Shown here one piece after another: positions 18,003-26,231 of a stretch of DNA of 26,252 bases. Position numbers and translations under genes: made by a program. Source of the DNA: an uncultured Methanobrevibacter sp. (GTDB taxonomy: Archaea > Methanobacteriota > Methanobacteria > Methanobacteriales > Methanobacteriaceae); contig ONQL01000044.1 of NCBI GenBank assembly GCA_900319985.1, positions 1 through 26,252 on the forward strand, given 5' to 3'. Within the stretch, counting starts at the first letter, position 1. Every line of letters starts with the position of its first letter. The notes below the pieces were generated by a model that saw only the letters and a list, made by a program, of their open reading frames with translations, did not search any database and had not been told where the DNA came from.

Positions 18003-18034
18003 TTTGAACTTCCACCTAAAATGAGAAGTTCAAA
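18003..18034 (+). terminator. Perfect 10-bp hairpin downstream of the NRPS
   Basis: TTTGAACTTC (18003-18012) pairs perfectly with GAAGTTCAAA (18025-18034) across a 12-base loop, 17 bases after the NRPS stop. No T-run follows directly, so termination is uncertain. The remaining bases to 18158 are AT-rich leader for the next gene, with no promoter I can place firmly. Confidence 0.4.
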
Positions 18035-18145
18035 TAATATCTTCATATAAAATCCTGTTTAAAAATTTAAAATTTAAACACAAAATCTAAAAATTATTAA
18101 ATCATTCAATGACAAATTAATATTATAAATTAAATTAAAAAAATT

Positions 18146-18150
18146 GGAGG
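18146..18150 (+). promoter_or_regulatory. Strong ribosome binding site for a TTG-started gene
   Basis: GGAGG sits eight bases before a TTG at 18159. It fixes this non-ATG start, which opens directly on a signal peptide (MKLYKISIIILFVFIFSIG). Confidence 0.75.
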
Positions 18151-18158
18151 AATAAATC

Positions 18159-21100
18159 TTGAAATTATATAAAATAAGTATTATTATATTGTTCGTGTTT
18201 ATTTTTTCAATAGGTGCCGTTTCAAGCCAGGATGCAAATCAAACTGCAGATTTGGACATTGGAACAGATGTAGAATTGGAATCTGGGAATCCCGATTTAG
18301 TTTCAACTTCAACCGGCACATTTATTGATTTGAACACAAGCATATCACAAAGCAGCGGAAAGATGGATATCACACAGGATTATACCTATGACCGTGAAAA
18401 AGATGAAAATCTATCAAAAATTGAAATAACTAATAAAAATTTATCAATTAATGGTAATAACCATGTTATAGACGGCAATAGCCTTACAAGAATTTTCTCA
18501 ATCGATTCTTCAAACGTTGTAATAAACAATCTGATTATCAAAAATGGAAACATATCCGCCATTTTCATTCAAAATTCAACATTAATAACAAACAATGTTA
18601 CCTTTGAAAACAATATTGCCGTAGGCGGCGCTGCAGTTTGCGGAGTATCATCCATTTACAACAGCAGTGGAGATAGGTTTATCAATAATAACGCCAAGTA
18701 CGGCTCTTCAATTTTCCTAACCGATAAAAGTGAATTAAATCTTAACGATGGAACTTTTAAAAATGACAATTACTTGGATTGGGGTTTAATATATTTGAGT
18801 TCCTGTACAGTCAATATACAGAACACTTCTTTTTATAATTTAACATCAAATTATTGTCCTGCAGTGTATATTGGAGAGTGTGAAGGTAGAATTAAAAATT
18901 CCAGATTTGTTAATTTGCATGCGAATAAGACAGCCGGTGCTGTAGCTTTAAAAAAGATTTACAAGGAATTTTCAATTGAAGATTGTGAATTTATAAATGC
19001 CACCAGCGAAAAGAACGGAGGTGGAATTTATATCGACATAAATGGAGATGGAGACTTACCACGAGGAACCGTGATTATTGCCAATTCCAGTTTTGAAGAT
19101 TGCTCTTCTGAATTTGGAGGTGCCGTTGTTCAATTAGGAGGAATTTTAAATATAAACAATACAAATTTCACTTCAAATATTGCTAATTATGATGGAGGAG
19201 CAGTTTATACTTCAAATTCTTATGTTAGTATCTATAATTCCAATTTTATTTCAAATAAAGGTTTAACAGATGGATTTTCAAATGGTGGAGCAATATTTAA
19301 TCTTATAGGATCATTAGAATTAATTAACTGTACTCTTGAAAATAATGCAGCAAGCAATGCATCCTCAATTTACAGCTATGAATCAGAATTAACCCTGAAA
19401 GATTGCTACTTTAACAACCCTACAGTAAACAGCACCAGCATCTGCATGGTATTCAGCAGCGGATATTCACAAAATGGAACCAATTTCAACAATGATGTCC
19501 TATCCCTAAACAACACATATTTTGAAACAAATGTAAAGAGTTCTCAAAAACCGTTTGTGATTATCAACAAACCAATCCATTATGATAAACTGCCGGAAAG
19601 GTTTGATTTAAGGGATTACAATTGGGTATCCCCAGTTAAAAAACAAGGGGATATGGGTGCCTGTTGGGCATTCGGTAATGTTGCCGCATTGGAATCATCA
19701 GTGATGAGATACCTGAATATCACCTATGACTTTTCCGAGAACAATGTGCAAAATTCAATGCTGAAATATTCAAAATATGGCGTTTCCACTATTACTGAAG
19801 GGGGAGACTTATATAGCGCAGTGGGATATCTGCTTAGTTGGCTTGGAATATCACCTACGGAATACGATAGCTATGATGAATTAGGTAAAATTTCACCAAT
19901 TATATCTTCATCCAATGATGTTCACATATTCGATGCGGTTTTTATCCCTGCAAGAAATAATGTAACAGATAATTATTTAATCAAAAAGGCAATTATTGAT
20001 TATGGCGCTTTAGCCGTTTCATACTTTGCAGTTGAAAATGGAATTTATTTCAATTCAAACACTTCTGCACAGTACATAAATGAATCCCAAACCGAAAATC
20101 ATAAAGTTTGCGTGGTCGGTTGGGATGACAATTACTCCAAGGACAATTTTGCAATCACACCACCAGGTGACGGCGCATGGATTGTCAAAAACAGTTGGGG
20201 TAGCGAATGGGGAGACAAGGGCTACCTCTACATATCCTATTATGATAAAAGCTTTGCAAACAAAAAAGAACTTACAGGCTATATTATTAAGAATGACGTT
20301 AATTATGACATGATTTACCAACATGATATCGGCGGAGAATTAGTGTTGCTAGATGGAAAATATTATATGAACAAGTATATTGCAGAAGAAGACGCACTAA
20401 TTGCAGCTGTTGGAACTTATTTCGACAGTTCTAACCTAAACTATGAATTCTCAGTTTTCGTCAATGATGTTGAAGTATATACTCATAAGGGAGCAAGTGA
20501 ATTCAGAGGATATTCCACAATACCACTAAACAAATTCATAAAAATCAAAAAAGGAGATGCCTTTAAAGTCATATTCAAGAATAAGGCTCCTGCATTAACT
20601 GACTGCAGGATGTTTATTGACAAAGGCGTGACATTCCAAAGTGATGATGGAAAAACATGGGAAGATTTATCTGCCACCAACCGTGTAGCCATTTTAAAAG
20701 TTTACACCCTTCCTGATGTGAATATCGCTGATGATCTGGTCAAATATTATGGTGATGATACTCCATTTACAGCCAATGTCCAGCCTGGTGACAAAGTGAC
20801 ATTTGAAATTAACGGCATTACTGCAACAGTAACAGCAGATGAAAACGGAAGTGCAAAACTTGGCGTTGATTTGAAACCTGGCACATACATTGTAAAAGTG
20901 AATTACAATGGAACCAAGTATCCTTTCAATGTTATAATCAATAGCACAATCGCATCTGAGGATGTGAGCAGAGGTTATAACAGCAACTATAACTATAAAA
21001 TCCAATTGCTTGATAAAAAAGGAAATGCCTTAAACAATACTGCAATTACTGTAACCGTCAATGATAAAACCAGCAACTATACAACTAACAGCAACGGTTT

Positions 21101-21722
21101 TATCACCATTAAATTTAGCAAATTAACCACCAGTCAGAAAATTAGTGTCGTTAATCCATCTACTGGTGAAACAGGTGCAAATACAATCAAGGTAGTTTCA
21201 AGATTCAGCGGAAATTCAAACATCAAAATGTACTACTTCGACGGGTCAATCTATAAGTTCAAGGTTTATGGTGATGATGGCAAATTAGTTGGAGCAAACA
21301 AAGTTATTAGCGTTAAACTTAACAAGAAGACATATAAAGTTAAAACAAATAACAATGGTGTTGCATCATTAAAAATACCAAATACCGTTAAACCTGGTAC
21401 CTACACAATAACTGCAACTTATGCCGGTCAAACTGTTAAAAATACTGTAAAAGTAAATCAGGTACTTAAAACAACAAAAAAGACAGTTAAAAAATCAGCT
21501 AAAAAATTAGTGCTTACGGCAACGCTGAAAAATCAGCTTAAAAGCAAAGTTATTAAATTCAAATTTAATGGAAAAACCTATAAGGCAAAAACCAACAAAA
21601 AAGGAATTGCTCAGGTAACCCTTAAGAAGAATGTCATTAACAAGCTCAAAAAAGGAAAAACATATTCTTTTAAGGTAACTTATGTTAAAGACACAATAAA
21701 ATCAACAGTTAAAGTCAGATAA
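18159..21722 (+). CDS. Secreted adhesin-like protein with papain-type (C1A) cysteine peptidase domain
   Basis: This 1187-residue exported protein begins with a signal peptide (about 1-25, cleavage near GAVSSQ). Residues about 80-460 form a parallel beta-helix of short Asn- and Gly-rich repeats (NNVTF, GGAV, GGGIYID), like polymorphic-membrane-protein adhesins. A C1A peptidase follows, from LPERFDLRDY (478): the oxyanion Gln and catalytic Cys are in KKQGDMGACWAF (Cys502), the His in NHKVCVVGWDD (His648) and the Asn in KNSWGSEWGDKGY (Asn678). All four are intact, so it should be active. Next comes a lectin-like domain (about 716-848) of the kind often attached to C1 peptidases, then Ig-like repeats. 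The Lys-rich C terminus (about 1104-1187, ending TVKVR) has no membrane anchor; I infer binding to the pseudomurein wall. A paralogue lies at 22712-25915. Substrate unknown. Confidence 0.92.
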   Translation: MKLYKISIIILFVFIFSIGAVSSQDANQTADLDIGTDVELESGNPDLVSTSTGTFIDLNTSISQSSGKMDITQDYTYDREKDENLSKIEITNKNLSINGNNHVIDGNSLTRIFSIDSSNVVINNLIIKNGNISAIFIQNSTLITNNVTFENNIAVGGAAVCGVSSIYNSSGDRFINNNAKYGSSIFLTDKSELNLNDGTFKNDNYLDWGLIYLSSCTVNIQNTSFYNLTSNYCPAVYIGECEGRIKNSRFVNLHANKTAGAVALKKIYKEFSIEDCEFINATSEKNGGGIYIDINGDGDLPRGTVIIANSSFEDCSSEFGGAVVQLGGILNINNTNFTSNIANYDGGAVYTSNSYVSIYNSNFISNKGLTDGFSNGGAIFNLIGSLELINCTLENNAASNASSIYSYESELTLKDCYFNNPTVNSTSICMVFSSGYSQNGTNFNNDVLSLNNTYFETNVKSSQKPFVIINKPIHYDKLPERFDLRDYNWVSPVKKQGDMGACWAFGNVAALESSVMRYLNITYDFSENNVQNSMLKYSKYGVSTITEGGDLYSAVGYLLSWLGISPTEYDSYDELGKISPIISSSNDVHIFDAVFIPARNNVTDNYLIKKAIIDYGALAVSYFAVENGIYFNSNTSAQYINESQTENHKVCVVGWDDNYSKDNFAITPPGDGAWIVKNSWGSEWGDKGYLYISYYDKSFANKKELTGYIIKNDVNYDMIYQHDIGGELVLLDGKYYMNKYIAEEDALIAAVGTYFDSSNLNYEFSVFVNDVEVYTHKGASEFRGYSTIPLNKFIKIKKGDAFKVIFKNKAPALTDCRMFIDKGVTFQSDDGKTWEDLSATNRVAILKVYTLPDVNIADDLVKYYGDDTPFTANVQPGDKVTFEINGITATVTADENGSAKLGVDLKPGTYIVKVNYNGTKYPFNVIINSTIASEDVSRGYNSNYNYKIQLLDKKGNALNNTAITVTVNDKTSNYTTNSNGFITIKFSKLTTSQKISVVNPSTGETGANTIKVVSRFSGNSNIKMYYFDGSIYKFKVYGDDGKLVGANKVISVKLNKKTYKVKTNNNGVASLKIPNTVKPGTYTITATYAGQTVKNTVKVNQVLKTTKKTVKKSAKKLVLTATLKNQLKSKVIKFKFNGKTYKAKTNKKGIAQVTLKKNVINKLKKGKTYSFKVTYVKDTIKSTVKVR

Positions 21723-21759
21723 TAAGGAAATAAATATTTTTCCTTATTTTTATTTTTTT
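21722..21759 (+). terminator. Intrinsic-type terminator of the first peptidase gene
   Basis: ATAAGGAAA (21722-21730) pairs with TTTCCTTAT (21739-21747), and the hairpin merges into a T-rich tract (TTTTTATTTTTTT to 21759). It overlaps the last base of the stop codon. Confidence 0.75.
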
Positions 21760-21826
21760 ATACCTCAACCCACCCAAATTTATGCAAAATTAAGAAAATT
21801 CAATGTTTTATATAATTTTTTTGTAG

Positions 21827-21942
21827 TTATTTACTTAGTTGGATGCCAATATTTTCATCACCTTCATACTGTACGTATCTACGGAAGTGGTTACTGACAT
21901 GTTTTCTAAAAAAAAGAGGTAGATGCTGTTCTACTGAAAATA
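21827..21942 (-). pseudogene. Possible 3' remnant of an unrecognised gene
   Basis: Read on the minus strand, this stretch is open without a start codon and ends at a TAA (21829-21827). Its translation, in two parts, is VEQHLPLFFRKHVSN and then HFRRYVQYEGDENIGIQLSK. It looks protein-like and is richer in G and C than the surrounding spacer. It runs into the end of the CPBP gene in another frame and contains a T8 run that could shift frame. I do not recognise the family; a transposase or other mobile-gene tail is possible but unproven. Confidence 0.3.
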
Positions 21943-22668
21943 TTAATGAACTCCAGCCTGAATTGCAGACATTATAAAACCGGAAAAATCTATCATTAAA
22001 TGAACAATATATGATACAAATACGTTTTTTGTTTTCATATAAGCATACAAATTAAATATAGAACCTAGCCCTTGAATTAATAGTATTTGAAAAATTCTTC
22101 CGGAATATGCAGTGTAATGAGCCATTCCAAAAACAAACAATGAACCAACAATACCGACAAATAGACTAATGTCACGATTTCCGGTTGATTTATAGATTGC
22201 ATACATTATAAGCAATAGCAGGAATATTTTTAAGAACTCCTCACCCATAAGCTGTAAAAAGATTGTTACAATAAATGTAGCGCTTAGCTGTTCGGCTATT
22301 GGAAGAATTCCATTACCGGCTATAGGATAATGCATTAACGCTAAAATTGGAGTAGCTATCAGAATAACATAAAAATTATAGCCAAGAAAACATAATATGA
22401 TTGTTTTAATGTCTTTTAACCTTATCCTTTTAAAGAACAATCCATAATTTCCTTTACAGATGTACAATGCAGGAATTATTGTTATCAAAAATATCATTAC
22501 AGATTTGAGTGCATGATGTGAATTAAGCAAAGAAATTGTAATTATAACCAAAATAACGGATATTAATACAATCGCCCAATCAGCTGTGGATAGCTTCGGC
22601 ACATCATTGTAGAAAGGAAAATCAATCCCATCATCTAAAAATTTAAATTTGTCTTTTAAAGAGAACAT
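21943..22668 (-). CDS. CPBP-family intramembrane metalloprotease (CAAX/Abi type)
   Basis: This is a hydrophobic 241-residue protein with about seven or eight predicted membrane segments. The three CPBP motifs can be read: MGEEFLK (Glu143, Glu144, with Lys in place of the usual Arg of EExxxR), FGMAHY (His184) and HLMIDF (His223, Asp227, where Asn is more usual). In this family the Glu pair and the His residues make up the intramembrane active site. Members process prenylated proteins, mature or resist peptides, or act in surface protein handling; the role here is unknown. The ATG at 22668 is chosen because GGGGTGAT lies just before it. A GTG at 22677 would add three residues but overlap that site. 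It follows the second peptidase gene on the same strand by 43 bases, with a terminator-like hairpin between them. Confidence 0.82.
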   Translation of the reverse strand: MFSLKDKFKFLDDGIDFPFYNDVPKLSTADWAIVLISVILVIITISLLNSHHALKSVMIFLITIIPALYICKGNYGLFFKRIRLKDIKTIILCFLGYNFYVILIATPILALMHYPIAGNGILPIAEQLSATFIVTIFLQLMGEEFLKIFLLLLIMYAIYKSTGNRDISLFVGIVGSLFVFGMAHYTAYSGRIFQILLIQGLGSIFNLYAYMKTKNVFVSYIVHLMIDFSGFIMSAIQAGVH

Positions 22669-22672
22669 GATA

Positions 22673-22680
22673 ATCACCCC
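22673..22680 (-). promoter_or_regulatory. Ribosome binding site that decides the CPBP protease start
   Basis: On the minus strand GGGGTGAT, close to the ideal AGGAGGTGAT, lies four bases before ATG 22668 and overlaps the alternative GTG at 22677. Confidence 0.7.
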
Positions 22681-22697
22681 ATAAATAAAAAAAAATA
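22678..22697. repeat. 20-base AT-rich repeat, copy next to the CPBP gene
   Basis: The plus-strand sequence CCCATAAATAAAAAAAAATA is identical at 25944-25963. Both copies lie in the leader of a minus-strand gene. Confidence 0.6.
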
Positions 22698-22714
22698 GAT
22701 GAATAATTCATCTA
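22687..22714 (-). terminator. Hairpin plus T9 at the stop of the second peptidase gene
   Basis: On the minus strand TAGATGAA (22714-22707, beginning with the stop codon) pairs with TTCATCTA (22703-22696) around a three-base loop and is followed by nine T's (22695-22687). Transcription would largely end here, so the CPBP gene downstream may depend on read-through or its own promoter. Confidence 0.7.
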
Positions 22715-25700
22715 TCGAACTTTAACTGTTGTTTTAATAGTGTCTTTAAAGTAACTCACCTTAACTACATATGTTTTACCCTTTTTAAGCTTTTTAATAA
22801 CATTTTTATTCAATGCTTTTTGTGCTATGCCTTTTGCATTGGTTTTTACTTTATATGTCTTGCCGTTGAATTTGAATGTTATTATTTTGCCTTTGACCAA
22901 TTTGCCATTTATTTTAAGTGTTGATTTTAATGTAAATTTTTTAGCAGTTTTTTTAACAGTGACTTTGCTTGCCTTAAGCACATGTTTTACAGTGATTGTG
23001 TTCTTGTATGTTTTGCCATTGTATGTAGTTGTCATGGAATAAGTTTTTGGAAGCTGTGTTATCTTTATTTTAGCAATTCCATTTTTGTCAGACCTGACTG
23101 CAGTTGATTGACCGTTAATTTTGAATTTAACACTGGCACCCACGACAATATGACCGTCGGCTGTTGTAACTTTGACTGAAAAGTATTTGCCACCACCATA
23201 GTCGACTGTAATGTTTTTGTTGCCATCGATAGCAGTGTCATCTTTTAACGTATATGCTTTAATACAGGCAACCTGTCCATATTCCTGATACAAATCTTTC
23301 CAAGACCCATCATCAATATCAGTTAATGAAACGCCAGCCTCATAGTGCATCCTTACTGGAATAGATATGCCCAATGCCAAGGATGTTACATAAATACTAA
23401 ATTTATCACCTTTTTTAATTGGAATGTACTTGTTCAATTTAATGGTGTGGTATCCCCGATAAGGTGAAACACCATTTTGAGTATAGACCACAGCACCATT
23501 CACTGCAACTTTAACTGTATAATTCATGCCGCTTTGATTAAAGTAGGTTCCAACAGCAGATATCAAATCATCTTCGGCACTGACAAAGTTATTCACATTG
23601 GTTATAGGAGTGCCGTATAATTCACTGGTTTCATCATACATCATAAATTCATCAATACCTGTAAAATCATATTGATAATTCTTATTGTATGGCAAAGTAT
23701 TTTCAAACACATATGCGACCGCCTGATCTGTTAGTTTGTCATCGGCGCATAATGTTCCATCATAATATGAAATGAACATGTATCCTTCATCACCATATTG
23801 GGTTCCCCAACTGTTTTTGATAATCCATGCCCCATCACCTTCAGGCGTGGTGGCGAAGTTTTCTTTTGAATAATTATCATCCCATCCAACAAGAGCAACT
23901 GCATGATTTGCAGTACCATTCAAATTATAAAAAGCACCTGTAGTATCGTTATAACCTTCTGGACTTTGATCAGCACCAAAAAGTACAGCCAATGCACCAT
24001 ATTTAAGAATAGCTTTTTTAAGAGCAGGATTTCCTGGAATTGATACGTTTCCACAATCAATTAAAACAAAATCCTGAAGGTGTATTGTTTGATTTGTGTG
24101 GATTGAAGGAGATAATTTTCCAACTTCATCATATATGTCATAAACCTGCGGAAATGCTCCAATCCAAGATAAAAGATAACCTGCAGCAATCATTTCATTC
24201 GCACTTTCGACATTACCTGATCCGTATCTGCTGAAAATAAGCATGGAATCCTGCATATTATTTTCTGAAATATCATATGATATCCCAGTATTTTTCAATA
24301 AAGCAGATTCAAATGCTGCTATTCCACCAAATGCCCAACAAGAACCCATACTTCCTTGATCCCTAACTGGTGTAAGCCATCCGATTTCCCTCAAATCAAA
24401 TCTGGTAGGAAGAATACTAAGGTCAATGCTGTTTGTGGTTAAATTTAATTTCATTCCCTCACCAAGAATCACACTTGGATAATATGTGTTATTCAAATCA
24501 TCTTTAGAAATTGTATCGTTCCCATATATTCGACCTATTGTTGAACCAACATCATCAAAATAAGTATAAACAGGATTATTGTTGTTGTTAAAGGTTATAT
24601 TGTCCAGATGATATTCGGCATCATAAATTAATATTGCGCTGGCCATTGAAGCGCTATTATTATTGAATTCTGAATCCGTAAGATTTAAAAGGCCGAAATC
24701 AAAATATAGTGCGCCTCCGGATGTTTGATAATCAGGCTGTGACACCACTTTATTTGAATTGAATTTACAATTGGTTATTTCTGCAATTACATCTGAAAGA
24801 TATGCTGCCCCTCCGGCATAAACTGCAAAACAGTTGGTGAAGCTTGAATCTTTAAGGGTTGAATTACCGGTTAGCTGAACAAAAGCCCCGCCAAAACCTG
24901 AGGAAATATTATTGAAAGTTGAATTTCGAATAGTTATTTCAATTGGTTCTGTAATTGGTTCGGTACCCTCTCCTTCGACATCGACAAATACTGCCCCCGC
25001 ATTTTTAGTTGAAGTAGTATTTGCAAATAAACAATTTTCAATAATTACCTGTTTAGGTGCCCGAATTCCTACAGCACCAACAGATTCATTTGCTTTTAAA
25101 TTATAAAATTTAGTATTATTGATGGTCACATAGCATACCTGAGCAAATACTGCCGGAGAATATTTTGAAAAAACATTATCGAAAATACAATTATCAATAG
25201 ATAATACAGTGATATCCATCTCGTTAGTAGAAATTGAGCCCCAATGACTGAAATATTTTGATGTAAAATTACTGTATTCAACATTTAAAGTACCTGTTTC
25301 CAAATAAAGTGCACTGCCCCTATCTGAATAACCATCAATAAAGTTACAATTAGAAATATTAACAATGGCATTTTCCAAAATAGTCATTGCTCCTCCAAAG
25401 AGTTTTGCAGTATTGTTAATGAATGTAACATTATTTAAAGTTAATGATCCTTTTCCAGCAATTATTGCACCACCATACCCATCAGAATAACCATTAACAA
25501 ACTTAAGATTGTTTATTGTGATATTTTTTCCGATAACGGTGAAGATTGACACCTGACCATTTCCATCAATTATATGGTTATTTCCATTTATTACAAAATT
25601 ATCTTCAGCAATACCAATTGGTCTTCTATTATCAGTATTATTATTGAATTTATAGTTCCTTTCTATTTCCAATACTCCCCCAGATGCATAAATATCCTTA

Positions 25701-25915
25701 GATAAATCTGTAAAGGTATTGTTAGTTTCACTTTCGCCATATTTGTTATATTCTGTACTTTGCAAGACTGCTGACCTATCATTAAGAGCCGAATCCCCCA
25801 TTTCTATTGGACTATCTGTACTTATTGTTTCGTTGTTAATTTCTTCTGTTGCTGAGACAGCACCTATTGAAACTATCAAAAAAAGCAATAAAACTCCTAT
25901 TGCCATAAATTTCAT
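22712..25915 (-). CDS. Secreted adhesin-like protein with papain-type (C1A) cysteine peptidase domain, paralogue
   Basis: This 1067-residue protein has the domain order of the gene at 18159. The signal peptide is MKFMAIGVLLLFLIVSIGAVSA (1-22). A parallel beta-helix (about 95-450) has repeated GGA turns and shares the INGNNHIIDGNG segment with the paralogue. The C1A peptidase starts at LPTRFDLREIGW (502): Gln520 and Cys526 in RDQGSMGSCWAF, His671 in NHAVALVGWDD and Asn701 in KNSWGTQYGDEGY, so all catalytic residues are present. A lectin-like domain (about 745-905) and a shorter Ig-like part follow. The Lys-rich tail (about 985-1067), also ending TVKVR, is nearly the same as in the other copy. 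The ATG at 25915 follows GGGGG at 25926-25922. The gene is shorter than its paralogue mainly in the Ig-like part. Likely wall-bound or secreted; substrate unknown. Confidence 0.92.
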   Translation of the reverse strand: MKFMAIGVLLLFLIVSIGAVSATEEINNETISTDSPIEMGDSALNDRSAVLQSTEYNKYGESETNNTFTDLSKDIYASGGVLEIERNYKFNNNTDNRRPIGIAEDNFVINGNNHIIDGNGQVSIFTVIGKNITINNLKFVNGYSDGYGGAIIAGKGSLTLNNVTFINNTAKLFGGAMTILENAIVNISNCNFIDGYSDRGSALYLETGTLNVEYSNFTSKYFSHWGSISTNEMDITVLSIDNCIFDNVFSKYSPAVFAQVCYVTINNTKFYNLKANESVGAVGIRAPKQVIIENCLFANTTSTKNAGAVFVDVEGEGTEPITEPIEITIRNSTFNNISSGFGGAFVQLTGNSTLKDSSFTNCFAVYAGGAAYLSDVIAEITNCKFNSNKVVSQPDYQTSGGALYFDFGLLNLTDSEFNNNSASMASAILIYDAEYHLDNITFNNNNNPVYTYFDDVGSTIGRIYGNDTISKDDLNNTYYPSVILGEGMKLNLTTNSIDLSILPTRFDLREIGWLTPVRDQGSMGSCWAFGGIAAFESALLKNTGISYDISENNMQDSMLIFSRYGSGNVESANEMIAAGYLLSWIGAFPQVYDIYDEVGKLSPSIHTNQTIHLQDFVLIDCGNVSIPGNPALKKAILKYGALAVLFGADQSPEGYNDTTGAFYNLNGTANHAVALVGWDDNYSKENFATTPEGDGAWIIKNSWGTQYGDEGYMFISYYDGTLCADDKLTDQAVAYVFENTLPYNKNYQYDFTGIDEFMMYDETSELYGTPITNVNNFVSAEDDLISAVGTYFNQSGMNYTVKVAVNGAVVYTQNGVSPYRGYHTIKLNKYIPIKKGDKFSIYVTSLALGISIPVRMHYEAGVSLTDIDDGSWKDLYQEYGQVACIKAYTLKDDTAIDGNKNITVDYGGGKYFSVKVTTADGHIVVGASVKFKINGQSTAVRSDKNGIAKIKITQLPKTYSMTTTYNGKTYKNTITVKHVLKASKVTVKKTAKKFTLKSTLKINGKLVKGKIITFKFNGKTYKVKTNAKGIAQKALNKNVIKKLKKGKTYVVKVSYFKDTIKTTVKVR

Positions 25916-25943
25916 AGATTACCCCCAATTAATTAAAATTTAA

Positions 25944-25963
25944 CCCATAAATAAAAAAAAATA
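25944..25963. repeat. 20-base AT-rich repeat, copy upstream of the second peptidase gene
   Basis: Identical to 22678-22697. Here no hairpin flanks the T-run (minus strand), so the block is not just a terminator tail. Confidence 0.6.
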
Positions 25964-26015
25964 TGAATATTATTTTTACATGTTAACGAATATTGAATAT
26001 TTTTTAAACAACAGG

Positions 26016-26046
26016 TTAAAAAAAAGTTTATTCCCATACATATATA
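26016..26046 (+). promoter_or_regulatory. Candidate promoter pointing rightward
   Basis: TTAAAAAAAAGTTTATT (26016-26032) has the same A-tract plus GTTTATT form as the putative NRPS promoter, and CATATAT follows at 26039. Transcription would start near 26055-26070 and run toward the window end. No ORF with a recognisable start follows within the window. Confidence 0.4.
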
Positions 26047-26054
26047 AAAATATC

Positions 26055-26231
26055 GATTTAATCGCAAAGAAGACATTTTGTTCTATTACATACGAATATA
26101 TCTTTAATCTGATTTTAAATCATTTTTAACAGAATAACTGAAATTTAAGATAATTTATCTTTAAAATGCAAGAATACCACAACTTCTGCAAGTTGTGGAT
26201 GAATTGCACTATTGGGTGTACTGTCTTTTTT
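26055..26231 (+). ncRNA. Possible small RNA or structured leader
   Basis: Downstream of the promoter-like motif is a clear hairpin: CCACAACTT (26177-26185), loop CTGC, AAGTTGTGG (26190-26198). An outer stem TGCAA/TTGCA (26167-26171 with 26204-26208) encloses it across a symmetrical five-by-five internal loop. Six T's at 26226-26231 could end the transcript. It could equally be the leader of a gene beyond the window. I match it to no known RNA family. The remainder of 25916-26252 is AT-rich and shows no gene. Confidence 0.3.

Noticed and set aside
18420..19420. Tandem DNA repeat or CRISPR array in the beta-helix region
   Set aside because: Repetition is only at protein level (irregular Asn/Gly turns). 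There are no identical spaced DNA repeats, and no CRISPR array elsewhere in the window.
18159..25915. Pseudomurein endoisopeptidase (PeiW/PeiP, C71-like) for the two large proteins
   Set aside because: The motifs QGxMG(A/S)CWAF, NHxVxxVGWDD and KNSWG are those of C1A papain-type peptidases.
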